This document shows positions 32,822 through 44,245 of a stretch of DNA of 64,000 nucleotides, piece after piece. The stretch comes from Vitellaria paradoxa (Eukaryota; Streptophyta; Magnoliopsida; Ericales; Sapotaceae). The position numbers and the translations under genes are program-made. Location of the stretch: NCBI GenBank assembly GCA_019916065.1, contig CM034237.1, positions 41,522,485 through 41,586,484 of the forward strand, in the 5' to 3' direction. The notes under the pieces are model-generated. The model was not told the origin of the DNA. It saw only the letters and a list, made by a program, of their open reading frames with translations, and searched no databases. Position 1 is the first letter of the stretch, and the number at the start of each line of letters is the position of its first letter.

Positions 32822-34242
32822 TATATATATATTATTATGGTACTTGAATCATATCGCCATATCATAGGGATAGTCTCAATTCGTGAAACGTTACTTATTA
32901 TTATTATTATTATTTGTTCTTTGTTTTTTAAAAACATTAAACACACTTTACTTTTGATCGACTTCTCATAATAAATAATATTTTTTAAGTTACAAAAATT
33001 TAAAAATAGAATGCATTTAATATTTTATCTTATATATATATATAACAGGTGTTTTTGTTTTTGAAAATGTGAGACTATTTAAACTCTTTTAGGTTCCTTA
33101 CTCCACATTATTATAAGAAAACTAATGAAAGAGTATAATTATCATTTTTCTTTCTTAAACTATAGATGCATATGAAATTTTTTTTAAATTTAATAAGTAA
33201 AAATATTTAATTAAATAAGTATTATATATTTAATCGCAAAACCTTAGTTTTTTCAATAACAATAAACTCTAAAGTAACATTATCTGGATTAATTTATAAC
33301 TATGCCAAGTTCATGTTTAAAAATGTTTCAAGTATTTGGAATCCGCAAAGTTAGTAGGTACAACGCATTCTCATAAACTTTTGGTTAAAAAACTTATTTA
33401 TGAAAAAAGAAAGAGAAAGAGATAATGATGAATTGGTATTCCAATATTAACCCACTGTTTTCATTAATGGGGTAGCGGTTTTATTATAGAATTTATCGTT
33501 TGTTGCCCGCGCATGTCTAGAAATCTGAGTCCCTAGGTGACCGAGGCTTAGCTTATTTGGTGTTCTTATATAAAATTATAAATTAATAGAATTTTAAATA
33601 AATTTAAAAAATAATAATTAATACATTAAATATAAAATAATTATGATATAATTAGAGCAGAGAGTTCAAAAGTTTCTAATAGAATTTTAAATAAAATTAA
33701 AAGATAGTAAAATTAATTCATGAGATAATTATTTCATAAATAGATAGAGTTAAAATAAAAAGTCCAAAAGTTTTTCTTTAAGTTCATGATGTAGAATTTT
33801 TAATAAAATTAAAAAATAATAATTAATGGATTAAATGAAAAAATTATAACATGTATAGATAATTTTAAATAAAATTAAAAAATAATAATTAATGATAATT
33901 ATGACATAAATAGATAGAGTTAAACTAGAAAATTCAAAAGTTATTAATAAAATTTTTACAAATTTACGACCTTATCTTTTGGTGGGGCACTGGGCGACCA
34001 TCTCATTAGTCAATCTAATGGTTGCCAAGCGTGTTTGTTGTTATATATTAATTTAATTTATTTACACAATTTTTGTGTTTCAAAATTGAATTATTATTAA
34101 ATTAATTTATAAAATTAATATATTTTGCGTTACATAACCGGAGCTCATTGCTAGTATAAAACATGTAACTTATAAAAAAAAAAAAGAAATTGAAGCAAAA
34201 AAACATGAGAAAAAACTTGGACAAGAGAATGCCAAAAATGAT
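32822..34242. other. AT-rich DNA downstream of the peptide gene
   Basis: No gene seen. Includes ATT microsatellite repeats near 32895 and the diverged tandem array at 33575-33950. Confidence 0.45.
33575..33950. repeat. Diverged ~110-bp tandem repeats
   Basis: Three to four imperfect units share TTTTAAATAAAATTAAAA(A/G)ATA, AATTAAT(G/T)..., an ATTATGA(C/T)ATAA block, AGAGTT, and TCAAAAGTT. No coding potential. Confidence 0.6.
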
Positions 34243-34243
34243 A

Positions 34244-34249
34244 TTTATT
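34244..34249 (-). terminator. Poly(A) signal of the peptide gene
   Basis: AATAAA on the minus strand about 105 bases after the stop codon; a plausible near-upstream element in AT-rich sequence, so weak evidence on its own. Confidence 0.4.
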
Positions 34250-34352
34250 TCAAAATATTAATTTTAATTAGAACAAGTGCACTTTAGCTCGGACATCAAA
34301 GCATATAGAATCAGGCACATTCTTATTCTTAATTATTAGCTTAATTAATCAA

Positions 34353-34927
34353 TTAATTTTTCTGCTGGCTGATGAATGAGTGAGTCCGAGGCTTCGTAGG
34401 GGGCGGGGGACACCCGTGCACACAAATTCCATTGCCGCACACACAAACAGCGCAACCTCCGCAAAGCGGTTGACAGTCCTTATCTTTTTTGCAGTGAGGC
34501 AGCCGATCTCCAATTACATCACCTCCTGAGATATACCCAATAAATTAACGTCAATTATCGAAATCACTGCATACGTCATGCTCAATTACCTCAAATAAAT
34601 AAAAAGAGAGGAGGTTGACATCAAAATCGATATTAGTTGTCGAATAGTGCTGTTTGGACCGTTGAATTTTTAATTCAATGACTCATATGTGTTTATATTT
34701 TTTAATCTAAAAAGATATAGATTATTGAATTTTATTTCGATGATCTGAATAACGTTGTTTGAAAACTACATTTGAAAACGACGTCAATCTCCCAAATTCA
34801 AATAAATATTATGTAGACGGAATAATAACAGTAGAAACAAGTCAAAAGGAAGAGAGAAACCTTCGTCAGACTGAATGGTTATTGCAAGAACCATTAGCAA
34901 AGTTAAGACGAATGTAGCCTTTCCCAT
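34353..34927 (-). CDS. Secreted 8-cysteine peptide (defensin-like/NCR-like architecture)
   Basis: Two exons on the minus strand. Exon 1 is 34927-34861; the intron is 34860-34526 (335 bp, GT...AG, phase 1); exon 2 is 34525-34353 with a TAA stop. The product is 79 residues. Residues 1-20 are a signal-peptide-like hydrophobic leader (MGKATFVLTLL...), so it is probably secreted. The mature part has eight cysteines at 34, 40, 44, 47, 50, 52, 57 and 61 (C-x5-C-x3-C-x2-C-x2-C-x1-C-x4-C-x3-C), beginning CKKDKDC. A PPPPTKPR tail follows. One exon for the leader and one for the Cys-rich part is typical of plant defensin-like and nodule-type peptide genes. The acceptor reads CAGGAG, so either AG keeps the frame. 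A TATA-like stretch lies 83-103 bases upstream and AATAAA lies downstream. I do not recognise the exact family, and its function is unknown. Confidence 0.72.
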
Positions 34928-35009
34928 GGTACCCTGTAAGATTAGTAACGCCTATGTTGATAATATATTTGCTTTATGGATAGGTTGAAAGTAGATGGTG
35001 AGCCCATGG

Positions 35010-35034
35010 TTATATATATAGATATATATATATA
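35010..35034 (-). promoter_or_regulatory. TATA-like core promoter of the peptide gene
   Basis: On the minus strand an AT alternating run (TATATATATA) lies 83-103 bases upstream of the ATG at 34927. It could be a TATA box with a short leader, or only a microsatellite. The Helitron terminus is at 35039, only a few bases further upstream. Confidence 0.45.
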
Positions 35035-35038
35035 TACA

Positions 35039-35988
35039 CTAGTATTGATCCGTGTGATGCACGGAATTGTATAATAATTTTTATGGATAAAATATAATTT
35101 TTAGATACATTACAAATATTTTAATAAAATTGTATCATTTCATAAAATAGTTAAAGTTATTTTTTTAACTAAATTTGATTCAATTTGATCTAATCCTAAA
35201 AAATAAAATTTGCTCTAGAATATATGTTAAATCATAAATTTACCTAATTGATCAAATCTCCTTTTTGTTTTAAACTGTTTGTTAGTTTTAATATATATTT
35301 TTATTTTTTTAATTCTTGACTCATTTTGTAAAGTCATAAATACTATTAGTCTTAATCATATTAATCAGTTAAAAATTATTTATGACTAATTTAAAAATAA
35401 ATTATTCACGGGCTTAAATAAAATTTCAAAATTTATTTAATTTTTTTTAATTTAAGATGTAACAAATTTCAGATATACATTTTTTTTTGTATTTTGTTGC
35501 GTGTTTAAACAAATTATTTCAATTTTTATTTGTGTTCTCAATTTAATTATTAATTTATTTGAAATATATAAATTTTACGACTATATTAAATTTATAAGTA
35601 AGTGAATCACCTTTTTAGACTCATGAGTTCATTTATATGAAGTTTATAAGGAAGTGAGTTCTTTTTCAAAATCCAACCAAGTGGATCCTTTTTAAAACCT
35701 ATGAGATTTTTTACATTTATTAAATTATATGCCACAATTTTAGTGTTTTTATTAAGAAAAAAAAGTAAAATTATAGTATTTTGGCGATGTGGGATAAATA
35801 AATAAAGATTTTGTGAATGAGAAAAGAGAAGATAAAAAAAGGAATAAATGAATTCAAAAAGTAATTCAAAAATTTATAAATAAAAAATAAAAAAATAGAA
35901 TGACATATGCCACGTAAAATTGAAGTGAAGGAAAAGAAAATAGAAAAAATACATTTGTTTTAGTATTATAGTAAATAGATAATATAGA
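35039..35988 (-). mobile_element. Non-autonomous Helitron (minus orientation)
   Basis: Read on the minus strand it starts TCTATATTATC (35988) and ends CTAG (35042-35039) followed by T, with a hairpin CCGTG...CACGG (35064-35050) just upstream of the end. No protein coding. Its 3' 310 bp are the inverse of 32511-32821. Confidence 0.75.
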
Positions 35989-36662
35989 TTTATAAAAATA
36001 ACTCAAATATTAAGTATTCTTATTTGGTTAAAAATTGTGACATGACCAATTTCAATTTAAAATTAAAATTTTTTCTAAACAAAACAATTATTCCCTATCT
36101 TAGATAATATTTCAGAATTTTTGTGTGTTTTCAAAATTTAGCATTTTTTTGTGTTTTTAAATTTAATCTATAAAAAGAGTTATTGTTAAAAAAAAAGTTA
36201 TATTTTTTCTAATTTGATTAATATTTAATAATTTTTAAATATTTTTTTAACCAAATTAATTATTTAGTAAATTTTACAACTATAATGAACTAATAAATAA
36301 GTTCCATTTAAGAAACTAATAAAAATAGGTCCCTTCTCGAAACCCAATAAAGTGGGTCTCCTTTTTAAATCCATGAGTTTTTTTGCATTTATTAAAACCA
36401 CATGCCACAACTCTAGTGCTTTTATAAGCAAAAGAAAAAGTAAAATTGTAATGTTTCGTCGATGTGAGACAAAAAAATAAGAGTTTTGTGAGTGAGAAAA
36501 GAGAAAAGAAAAAGGGAGAATGAAAAAAATTAAAAAATAATTCAAAAATCTATAAAAAAAAAAAGGAAGAATAAAATGGTGATCAACGAGGTATGCCACC
36601 TAGGATTGGAGTGAATGAGAAGAGGAGAGAGAAAATACATTGTTTTAGTATTATAATATAGA
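35989..36662 (-). mobile_element. Second Helitron 5' portion, adjacent
   Basis: Repeats the 5' part of the neighbouring Helitron: on the minus strand TCTATATTATAATACTAAAA near 36662, and matching blocks down to the ATGAGTTTTTT region at 36373. No CTAG-hairpin end is visible at its inner side, so it is a 5' fragment or a tandem duplication within a Helitron. The ORF at 36264-36599 is not credible. Confidence 0.6.
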
Positions 36663-37209
36663 TATAGATATATATATCATATATTTACATAAAATAGAAT
36701 GATTTTTTAAAATATTCATCTCACAAACTAAGATCCAACAAGTGAGAATTATTTTTCCTTTCATTCAATGATTGAGATCATGTTTATATTTTTAACTTCT
36801 CGCTTAATTTATATTTTAGTCAACCACTTTATCATTTATTTCACAAAATGACTTAAATATTTTAAATTTCATCATATTTCAGAGTACAAATCATATACAA
36901 ATCAAAATTGTCATTTTAAATTCTGCCTATTATAGTTTCTAGGAAATTGAAATTTTAAAATTAAAGCACCATAATTTATATTTTTTTCATAGTACTTATC
37001 AAAAATTAATTGAAGAGAGAAAGAAAGACAAAAACATATATAATAGCTGTTAGGATCTAAAATTTTAGAAAAAAAAAATAAAACCTTTGAATTATCATAA
37101 TTTTTTCGATTTGAATTTTTTGTCTAAAATTTTAACTAGATAAAAAGCTTAATACTAGCTTTGACTTAATACTAATTTTGTTTAGAGTGACGTAGGCATG
37201 AATTATTAT
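36663..37209. other. AT-rich DNA, nothing recognised
   Basis: No ORF, RNA or repeat that I can support. Confidence 0.4.
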
Positions 37210-38345
37210 TAGTCTATCTATGTAATAAAACACAATACAATTCAAAAATGTCTTACATACTAAAATTCAAAAGCTAAGATTTCTTTTTATTCTTCAATGG
37301 TTAAAGTCTTTAATTTAAATTGGTTAGGTTGACCATTTCTTTTTATAAATCACGTTGTATAATTAATAATAAAATTTTTAATTGAAGTTATTTTTATAAA
37401 ACAATCAAAAAATTATCACTAAATCTTGTGCTGCACTTTCCATATTTACCATTCTTTTTTTTTTTTTTACAAATCTTTGAATTAAATATTATTTTCTCAT
37501 TTTTTTATGCTTTTTCTTCTCATTTATAAAATTTTTACTTCCTTTTATTTGACAATAATAAATATCACAACTTTATTTTTTTCTTTTATCTATAAAACCA
37601 CTATTATTATGACATGTGATTTCATCAATATAAAGTAAACTCATGAGTTTTTTAAATAGAACATGCCTACTAGTTCATTGTAATTGTGAAATTACTAAAC
37701 AATTAATTGGGGTTGGAAAAGGAATTAAAAGAAGAATTTTAAATCTTCTAAAAAAGAAGACTCAGAAGTTGCTAAAAATTTCCTAAAATTTCTCTAACTT
37801 TTTTTTAACCAAACAAGTAAAAGTTCCTAAAAGCTTCTAAAATTTTTGGAAATTTCTCAAACTTTTTATCAATCAACCAAAAATTATTAAAAGTTCCTAA
37901 AAGTTGATGAACACATAAAAAATTACACCTAATTACTTTTGCGAAAAATTACCAGAACTCTTAAAAATTTCATTTCCAAATGGACCAATAATTGTGAAAT
38001 TTATATATTTCAAATATATTAGGAATTAAATTAGCAAATGCAAATAAAAAATGGAATTATGGAAGTTCGACTTAAATTTTAAGATTCGGCCAAATTTTAG
38101 GATTGGACCAATTTGAGATTTGGTAAAATATAAAGTTTTAGTATTCATATGAAAACTCGACTTTGATTAATTCTACCAGCTCATTAACATTGACGCAAAT
38201 AAAAATATACATATAAAAAATAACTCAATAACTATTTTATGAAATTATGCAACTTTACTAAAATATTTAGTAATATATTTAAAAATTATATTCTACCCAT
38301 AAATATATTATATAATTCTGTACATCACACGAGTCAAAATTGTAA
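37210..38345 (+). mobile_element. Possible decayed Helitron-related element
   Basis: A start-like TCTATGTAATAAAACACAATAC lies near 37215. The last 165 bp (38180-38345) resemble the 3' part of the Helitron at 32511-32821, ending in a degenerate hairpin (CTGTACATCACACGAG), but the CTAG terminus is lost. The start block is repeated at 38437-38535. Confidence 0.45.
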
Positions 38346-38436
38346 AACATTATATATTATCAAAATACCATTACTAGTATTAAGAAAAAAATACTTATTT
38401 TTGACTTAATACTAATTTTGTTCAGAATGATGTACC

Positions 38437-38535
38437 TATCTATATAATAAAATACAACACAATTCAAAAATGTCTTACATACTAAATTTCGAAAGTTGAG
38501 ATTGCTTTTTATTCCTCAATGGCTAAAATCTTTTA
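38437..38535 (+). repeat. Second copy of the 37211-37310 block
   Basis: CTATATAATAAAATACAACAC then AAAAATGTCTTACATACTAAA and a CTTTTTATTC(C/T)TCAATGG block match 37211-37310. Probably another Helitron-type 5' end; no 3' end found. Confidence 0.55.
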
Positions 38536-39409
38536 CAAATTAAATCTTTCCTCAAATTCCTGCCCAATTTTTGAATCACTTGACATTCTGATTGACAATT
38601 TAGTCTTAATGTAGTCTTAATGATGATACCTGGAAATCAAAATTAAATGCGTGTATATTTAATTTTAGTTAACGAGTTATTCGTTAGTATTATTATAAAA
38701 CAAGCACTAAGGTAGGTGAATCTTTAAAATTTATGAACTTAATTTTGGTGAAATCTTTTTTCTTTTTCCCATAATATCCTTGAACTTCTTATAGACATTT
38801 TAAATGGTATTGAAAAACAATTTATTTATAACGATCACATAATTAAGTAATTTCACTCATTTATATTTTGTTTTCCAGAAATACCTTTTAATTACCCATT
38901 ATTTTTATAACTTTTTTTTTGTTCTCTTTAAATACTCATTAATTAATTATTATTTACTTATATACTCTTATCTATTATTATTTTCAATTTGAGTCACTTT
39001 TACTAATTTTTTATAATTTTATTTTAATTAAATAAATTTAATAAAAATTACACATATAGTTTGTGTCAACCTCTGGTACATATATATGTACATTTGAATT
39101 ACATTAGAATTCAATTTAATAAATTTAAAAATTATCAACAATACCACATTATTGCTTCCAAATCTAAATAGAAAGGAAACATTTATATCAAATTGGATTT
39201 ACATTATCTTAAATGCTCTTTAATGTACAAAGATTTACTAATTAGGGGCACATAACCTACTTTAACAAGAAATAAAACATTTATATTATCGACGTAGCCG
39301 TTACTATGATATAAGACAATATAGGAAAGGGTATTGTAAATATGGAAATTTAATTAAATTTATTTATTTTTATTTACTAATTTTGAAAAATTATATATCA
39401 AGCACATAA
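38536..39409. other. AT-rich DNA, nothing recognised
   Basis: No gene or clear repeat seen. Confidence 0.4.
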
Positions 39410-39820
39410 TCCACGTTTGAAAACATTCCATTATTAGAATTCATTTCATTTTAAGATAAAGATTTGATTTGATTTGATTTGATTTGGTAAATAAAATTTT
39501 GTGTTTGGAATCATTTTCAATTTAAGAATTAAATTAATTTGGTTAAAGTGAAATACCAAGTTTAACCATGTAAATAGGAAGTAAAAAATATAATAAATAT
39601 GATATAAGAGAATAAATTTATCTACTTACTTAGATTGTTTAAGAAAATAATGAATTCTTATCAAATCCTATTATTTTAGAATAAATTTTAAATTATGCAA
39701 AAATTTCAAAATTTAAGCTATGAAATTAAATCAAATCCAACTCACAAAATTTTATTCTAACTCCAAATATAAAAATTGATCAGAATTCTTATCAAATCCA
39801 CAATTTCAAACATAGTGCTA
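39410..39820. repeat. Fold-back (MITE-like) element
   Basis: The left half (ACGTTTGAAAAC, AGAATTCATT, GATTTGATTT repeats, AAATAAAATTTTGTG) is roughly mirrored by the right half (CACAAAATTTTATT, ATCAGAATTCTTATC, AATTTCAAACAT). It could fold into a long imperfect hairpin. A (GATTT)n pentanucleotide run is at about 39466-39485. Confidence 0.5.
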
Positions 39821-39879
39821 GAGGAATAAAAATACCTTATAGAAAACAAAATAATTGTGTTTATATCATTTGTAATTAA

Positions 39880-40197
39880 GTGAAATCTTGTACCCTTGAA
39901 TTTAAAAAATTTACTTTTACATCCTTCATACTTCAGACTAAAGTGAAATTGTTAAAAAAATTCATCAAATATAATGGTTTTAACTCTTAATAACTTTTAA
40001 AATTACTGTTATATTTTTGTAGTTCATATTACCTACACTTACATCCTTTGATTTTGTTTGATTTTTAGTGAATATTTTTGTCTTTTTATTTACAAATTTA
40101 ACACTATATATAGTTTCACTTTCGTCTCAAATACAAGGGATATAAAAGTAAATTTTTAAAATTCAGGGGTATAAGTAATTTTCACATTGAGTATAAG
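39880..40197. repeat. Fold-back MITE-like unit 1
   Basis: 318-bp unit whose ends are inverted repeats: TACCCTTGAATTTAAAAAAT at 39891 and its imperfect inverse ending AAAATTCAGGGGTATA at about 40173. Directly followed by a second unit. Confidence 0.7.
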
Positions 40198-40495
40198 GTG
40201 AAATCTTGTACCCTTGAATTTAAAAAATTTGCGTTTATACCCCTCATATTTAGATTAAAGTGAAATTGTTAAAAAAAATTCATCAAAGATAACGGTTTTA
40301 ACTCTTAATAACTTTTAAAATTGCACTTATATTCTTGTAGTTCATATTACCTTCATTTACATCCTCTAATTCTATTTAATTTTTTAGTGGGTATTTTTAT
40401 CTTTTTACTTAAAAATTTAACACCATTTATAGTTTCACTTTAATATCAAATACAAGCAATATAAAAGTAAAATTTTGAAATTTAGGGGTATAAGG
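40198..40495. repeat. Fold-back MITE-like unit 2
   Basis: Direct tandem copy of 39880-40197, starting with the same GTGAAATCTTGTACCCTTG and ending in the same inverted terminus. The units differ at scattered positions. Confidence 0.7.
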
Positions 40496-40718
40496 GTTAA
40501 GAAGATAATTATCCCCGAAAAAAATTACGAAATAGCTCTTTGAAACAATCCCTATCACATTAAAAAATACTCTCATATTCTCTCACAAATTTATCTTTAA
40601 ATTACAATAATATTTAACTTAATAGATTTAAAAAATAAATATTAAAAATGCCACATTACTTCTAGATTCAAACAAATTAAAAAGGAAAAAAATAAAATTA
40701 AATCAATATTAGTATAAC

Positions 40719-41557
40719 CAGGGGCGGACCTAAGTTTTTTAGTCAGTGGGGTAAAAATTACTCAAAATTGATTGATCAAAAGAAATAAATTATATTTTAT
40801 GATAAAATTATTTTTTACAAATAATTATGATAATAAGTTTAGAAAAATTTTAAATTATTTTAATTTAGACAATGAAATTCTCATGTACATCTCTGCTATT
40901 CAACACAAATTAAACATAAATCAACAAGAAAATTGTAATGTAGTCATTAATTAACCAATAAAAATATTCAATTCAACTAATCACGAAATACTCAAAGTAA
41001 AAATTGAAATATACCCAAAAAAATTGAGATAAACACATTCCTTGAAACTAAATAATCCTTTATGCAAATAATAAATAATTAAATAAAATAAATGACTCTA
41101 ATTTTAAAATAAAACCCTAAAACAATATTTCAAATTGAAATCTTAATTTACCAAACAATAACATATATTTCAATGATTATTAACTTTAAATAATAAATAA
41201 TTAATTAAAGCAAAACTGAGATATAAAAAGATGAGGAATTTACTTCAGAAATTTAAGAATCTTTTGCTTGGATAACTTAGTTAAATAAAAAATGATGGAT
41301 TTACGAGAAAATTCAATGGTTTGACTAGAGAATTTGAAGTGTTGGTTCATTAGGTCATGATGAGGCGTTTTGCGTGGGGGTCATATTGTGGGTGTTTGCC
41401 GGATTGGGCCAGCCAAGCTGCCAAATCAGTGGGGGCAAATTTATCAAATTATATAAGGGAGTAATCTTATCTATTAAAAAATTAAGAAGGGTATAAGAGA
41501 AATTTTGAATTGAATAAGGGCAGCTGCCTCACTAAACCCATTGTGGATTCACCCGTG
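40719..41557. mobile_element. hAT-like non-autonomous element
   Basis: The left end CAGGGGCGGACCTA is of the widespread plant hAT-like terminus type. The right end (TGGATTCACCCGTG) is its imperfect inverse. The flanking 8-mers AGTATAAC and ATTATAAT agree at 6 of 8 positions, a degenerate 8-bp target duplication. The ORF at 40772-40954 is not credible; no transposase. Confidence 0.6.
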
Positions 41558-41584
41558 ATTATAATACTCTTCATTGTACAAATA

Positions 41585-42271
41585 TCTATTCTATATAATA
41601 AGTGCAAATCACGGTTAAGCTTCCAATAACCTTTTTAGGTCTCTTTTTTTCTAACTTTGCTCCTTCAATTTTTGCTTTATCACCATTTTACCGTTTTATT
41701 TTTTTTTGCTTTGTTTTTTCTTTTTTTTTTTTTTTTTTTTGGGTTTCATGTAATCTATTTAGGCCTCTTTTTTTCAACTTTACCCCTTTAATTTTTTCTT
41801 TATCACCATTTTGCCTTTTTGTCATTTTCTATTCTTTTATGTAATGTATTTTTTATATAATAAGTGGAAATGTGATTTTGGCTTTAACGGCCCTCTTTGG
41901 GCCAATTTTTCCAATTATGCCCCTTTTGTTTTCATTACTATTTCATCCTTCTGTCTTTTTTTTTTTTTTTTTTGTTTTTCTAAGTGTAACAACAAAGACC
42001 TTTTAGCACTTTTTTTTTTTTATTCGATTTTAACCTTCTTCCTATTTATGGTTTATTATCATTTTGTCTTTCTAGGTCTTTTTCGATTCTTTTTAGGAGT
42101 TATGTTTTTTTTTTTTTATATTTTTAGTTCGATTTTCTTCAAAGTTGCATTATTTTTTTTAGATTGTGATAAAAATGGAAGAAATTAATTAATTATATAT
42201 ATTTCTAAATCAATTCAAATAAATGTATATATTTAGAATTTTATGTTTTTTCTACTTTTTTACATATTTTT
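41585..42271. other. T-rich flank of element A1 (copy 2)
   Basis: Includes two direct copies of a T-rich block of about 70-75 bp (41632-41705 and 41757-41830, both with TTTATCACCATTTT). From 41822 it matches the window start. Low-complexity ORFs only. Confidence 0.55.
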
Positions 42272-44073
42272 TGTAATGACTTTAAAAATTTAAATCTTGA
42301 TTTGATTTTTTAAATTTTGTTGTGATATTAATTAAATATTTATTTTATTATGGATGCATGGGTTGTGTTAGAACTTTTTTTGGTAATTAAATATTTTTGG
42401 GAATTGTAATATTTTAGTTTAATAAGTTATTAATTTAATTAAAATTTTATTTTTTGGTCCACATTAAGAATATTTATATATATTTATTAAATAATAATGT
42501 TATATATATATATATATATATTACACGGTTAATGATGGAAGCAGGAGTCTAATCGTTGTAGACTTTGGAAATCTCTTGGAGTTGTGTGATTCGGCAAGTT
42601 AAAAAAAAAAAAAAGGCCATGACAATTTTGAATCATTCCTTGAGGCGTGATATTAATTTATATATATATATATATATGCTTTGGGGGGAGGGGGCGAACG
42701 CCCAGAATAGGATTCGAAAAAAAAAAAAAAAAAAACCAAATTTGAGTCCAATTAGGACTCCTTTGAGGCGGTTAATATGCATATATATATATATATATAT
42801 ATGTATGCAGAAGACAAACGCCCAGTAAGCAATTCGGCAAAAAATAAAAGAGAAGAAAAAGAAGAAGAAAAGGGGCGTTGGTTGGCAGAATTCGGCAGAG
42901 AAAAGAAAAAAAGATTGGGTTCGGTTTTTTTTTTGGTTTTGTCGCGGCTGGAAGTGAGCGGTGAAGGTAAATTAGGGATTCTTTTTGCAACAAATTCAGA
43001 TTTAATATTTGGGATAAGGGTAGAGTTAAATAAAAATTAAATTTATTATGTGTGGTTTAATTTTGTGAATTTATGTGATTATTTGGTTTATTATTACGTG
43101 ATCAATTATGTGATTGTGGCTGTCTTGTGGATAGAAAAAGCATGTAGAAATTGATTTTAATTTGGAGGAATTAAATTTAAGTTAAAAAAATTACTATTAT
43201 TATTATTATTTTAAAAAAAATTATTCTATTACGAACCTTGAATAAAGAAAATAAGTATTTTTAGAGAATGATTTGGATTCGAATAAATAATTATTTATTT
43301 ATTGATTATTACGATTTTAGTTTTGGGTTGTGAGAAGTGCCGAAATAAGTAGTTGGTGCTAAAAGCTCCGCCGGTGAAAGACTAGAAACCCGCGCGGGGT
43401 TGGGTTATCATGTCCAGTAGGCTAGTAACCTACAAGACATTGATGAGTTGATATTTTTGGTAACTTATGACTGAGACATAGGTTGACCGGGCATAGGTTA
43501 ACCGAGTGGTGGTACCTAACCCACTAATTATTAATGTGATTGTTCAAAAAAATATATTTCATTTAATGTTGTGATCAAAATATTTAAATTTAAATATTTT
43601 TTTTGATGTGTAATGTACGTTGACATGACATGTCGGAGATTTATAGAACACCCGTGCATGATTTATTTAATTTTTATTTTTCTCGGAGCACCAGTTGATT
43701 ATTTTAATATACCTTGGTATATTGTGCTCATACCCCTATAGCTTTAGATGCAGGTGCAAGTGTTGCACAAAACAATGGTCGTGATGGGATCGCTTAGGCA
43801 AAGTAGAGATTTTTAATAGTTCATTAATTTTATTTTCGAAAGAGAACTGCACATTTGTTTTTAGTTTATTTTCTTTATTGGATTTGGATCGTTGTACATG
43901 TCTCGGTTTGGGAGACTAGAGATGGATTTATTTATTTAATTTTTCCAAGTTTGGGGATTATTAGTTCACTATTATTAAATACAATTGGCTCTGGTTATTT
44001 TGAATTGATGGTTTGGTGATGGTTGATTGTTTGTTCACGCTCCCGAGTTTGTGAAAAAATTCGGGGTGTGATA
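42272..44073 (+). repeat. 5' LTR of truncated gypsy element A1 (copy 2)
   Basis: 1802 bp, TGTAATGAC...GTGTGATA (CA end decayed to TA). Same LTR as 450-2984 but without the MITE. PBS follows. Confidence 0.88.
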
Positions 44074-44076
44074 GAT

Positions 44077-44089
44077 TGGTATCAAAGCC
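44077..44089 (+). promoter_or_regulatory. Primer-binding site of A1 (copy 2)
   Basis: TGGTATCAAAGCC, one mismatch from the tRNA-Met complement. Confidence 0.8.
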
Positions 44090-44245
44090 TAGGTTAGAAT
44101 ACCTAGGGATAGTGGGAACTAAAATTTCTATATGATAGGATATACTTATGTGCCTTATAGGATTTCAAGAGAGTTAGTAGTAATTGGACTTGTGAATTGA
44201 TAATAATCAGTTTCTTAATCCTTTTCTGATTTCCATTGTTAGAGA

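Noticed and set aside
36264..36599. 111-codon minus-strand ORF
   Set aside because: It is low-complexity Phe/Leu-rich translation of Helitron DNA, not conserved in the neighbouring Helitron copy.
40772..40954. 60-codon Asn/Lys-rich ORF
   Set aside because: It is AT-rich sequence inside the hAT-like element, without any transposase motif.
42565..43040. Two overlapping plus-strand ORFs of 87 codons in an LTR
   Set aside because: They are composed of translated A runs and TA microsatellites and sit inside the A1 LTR.
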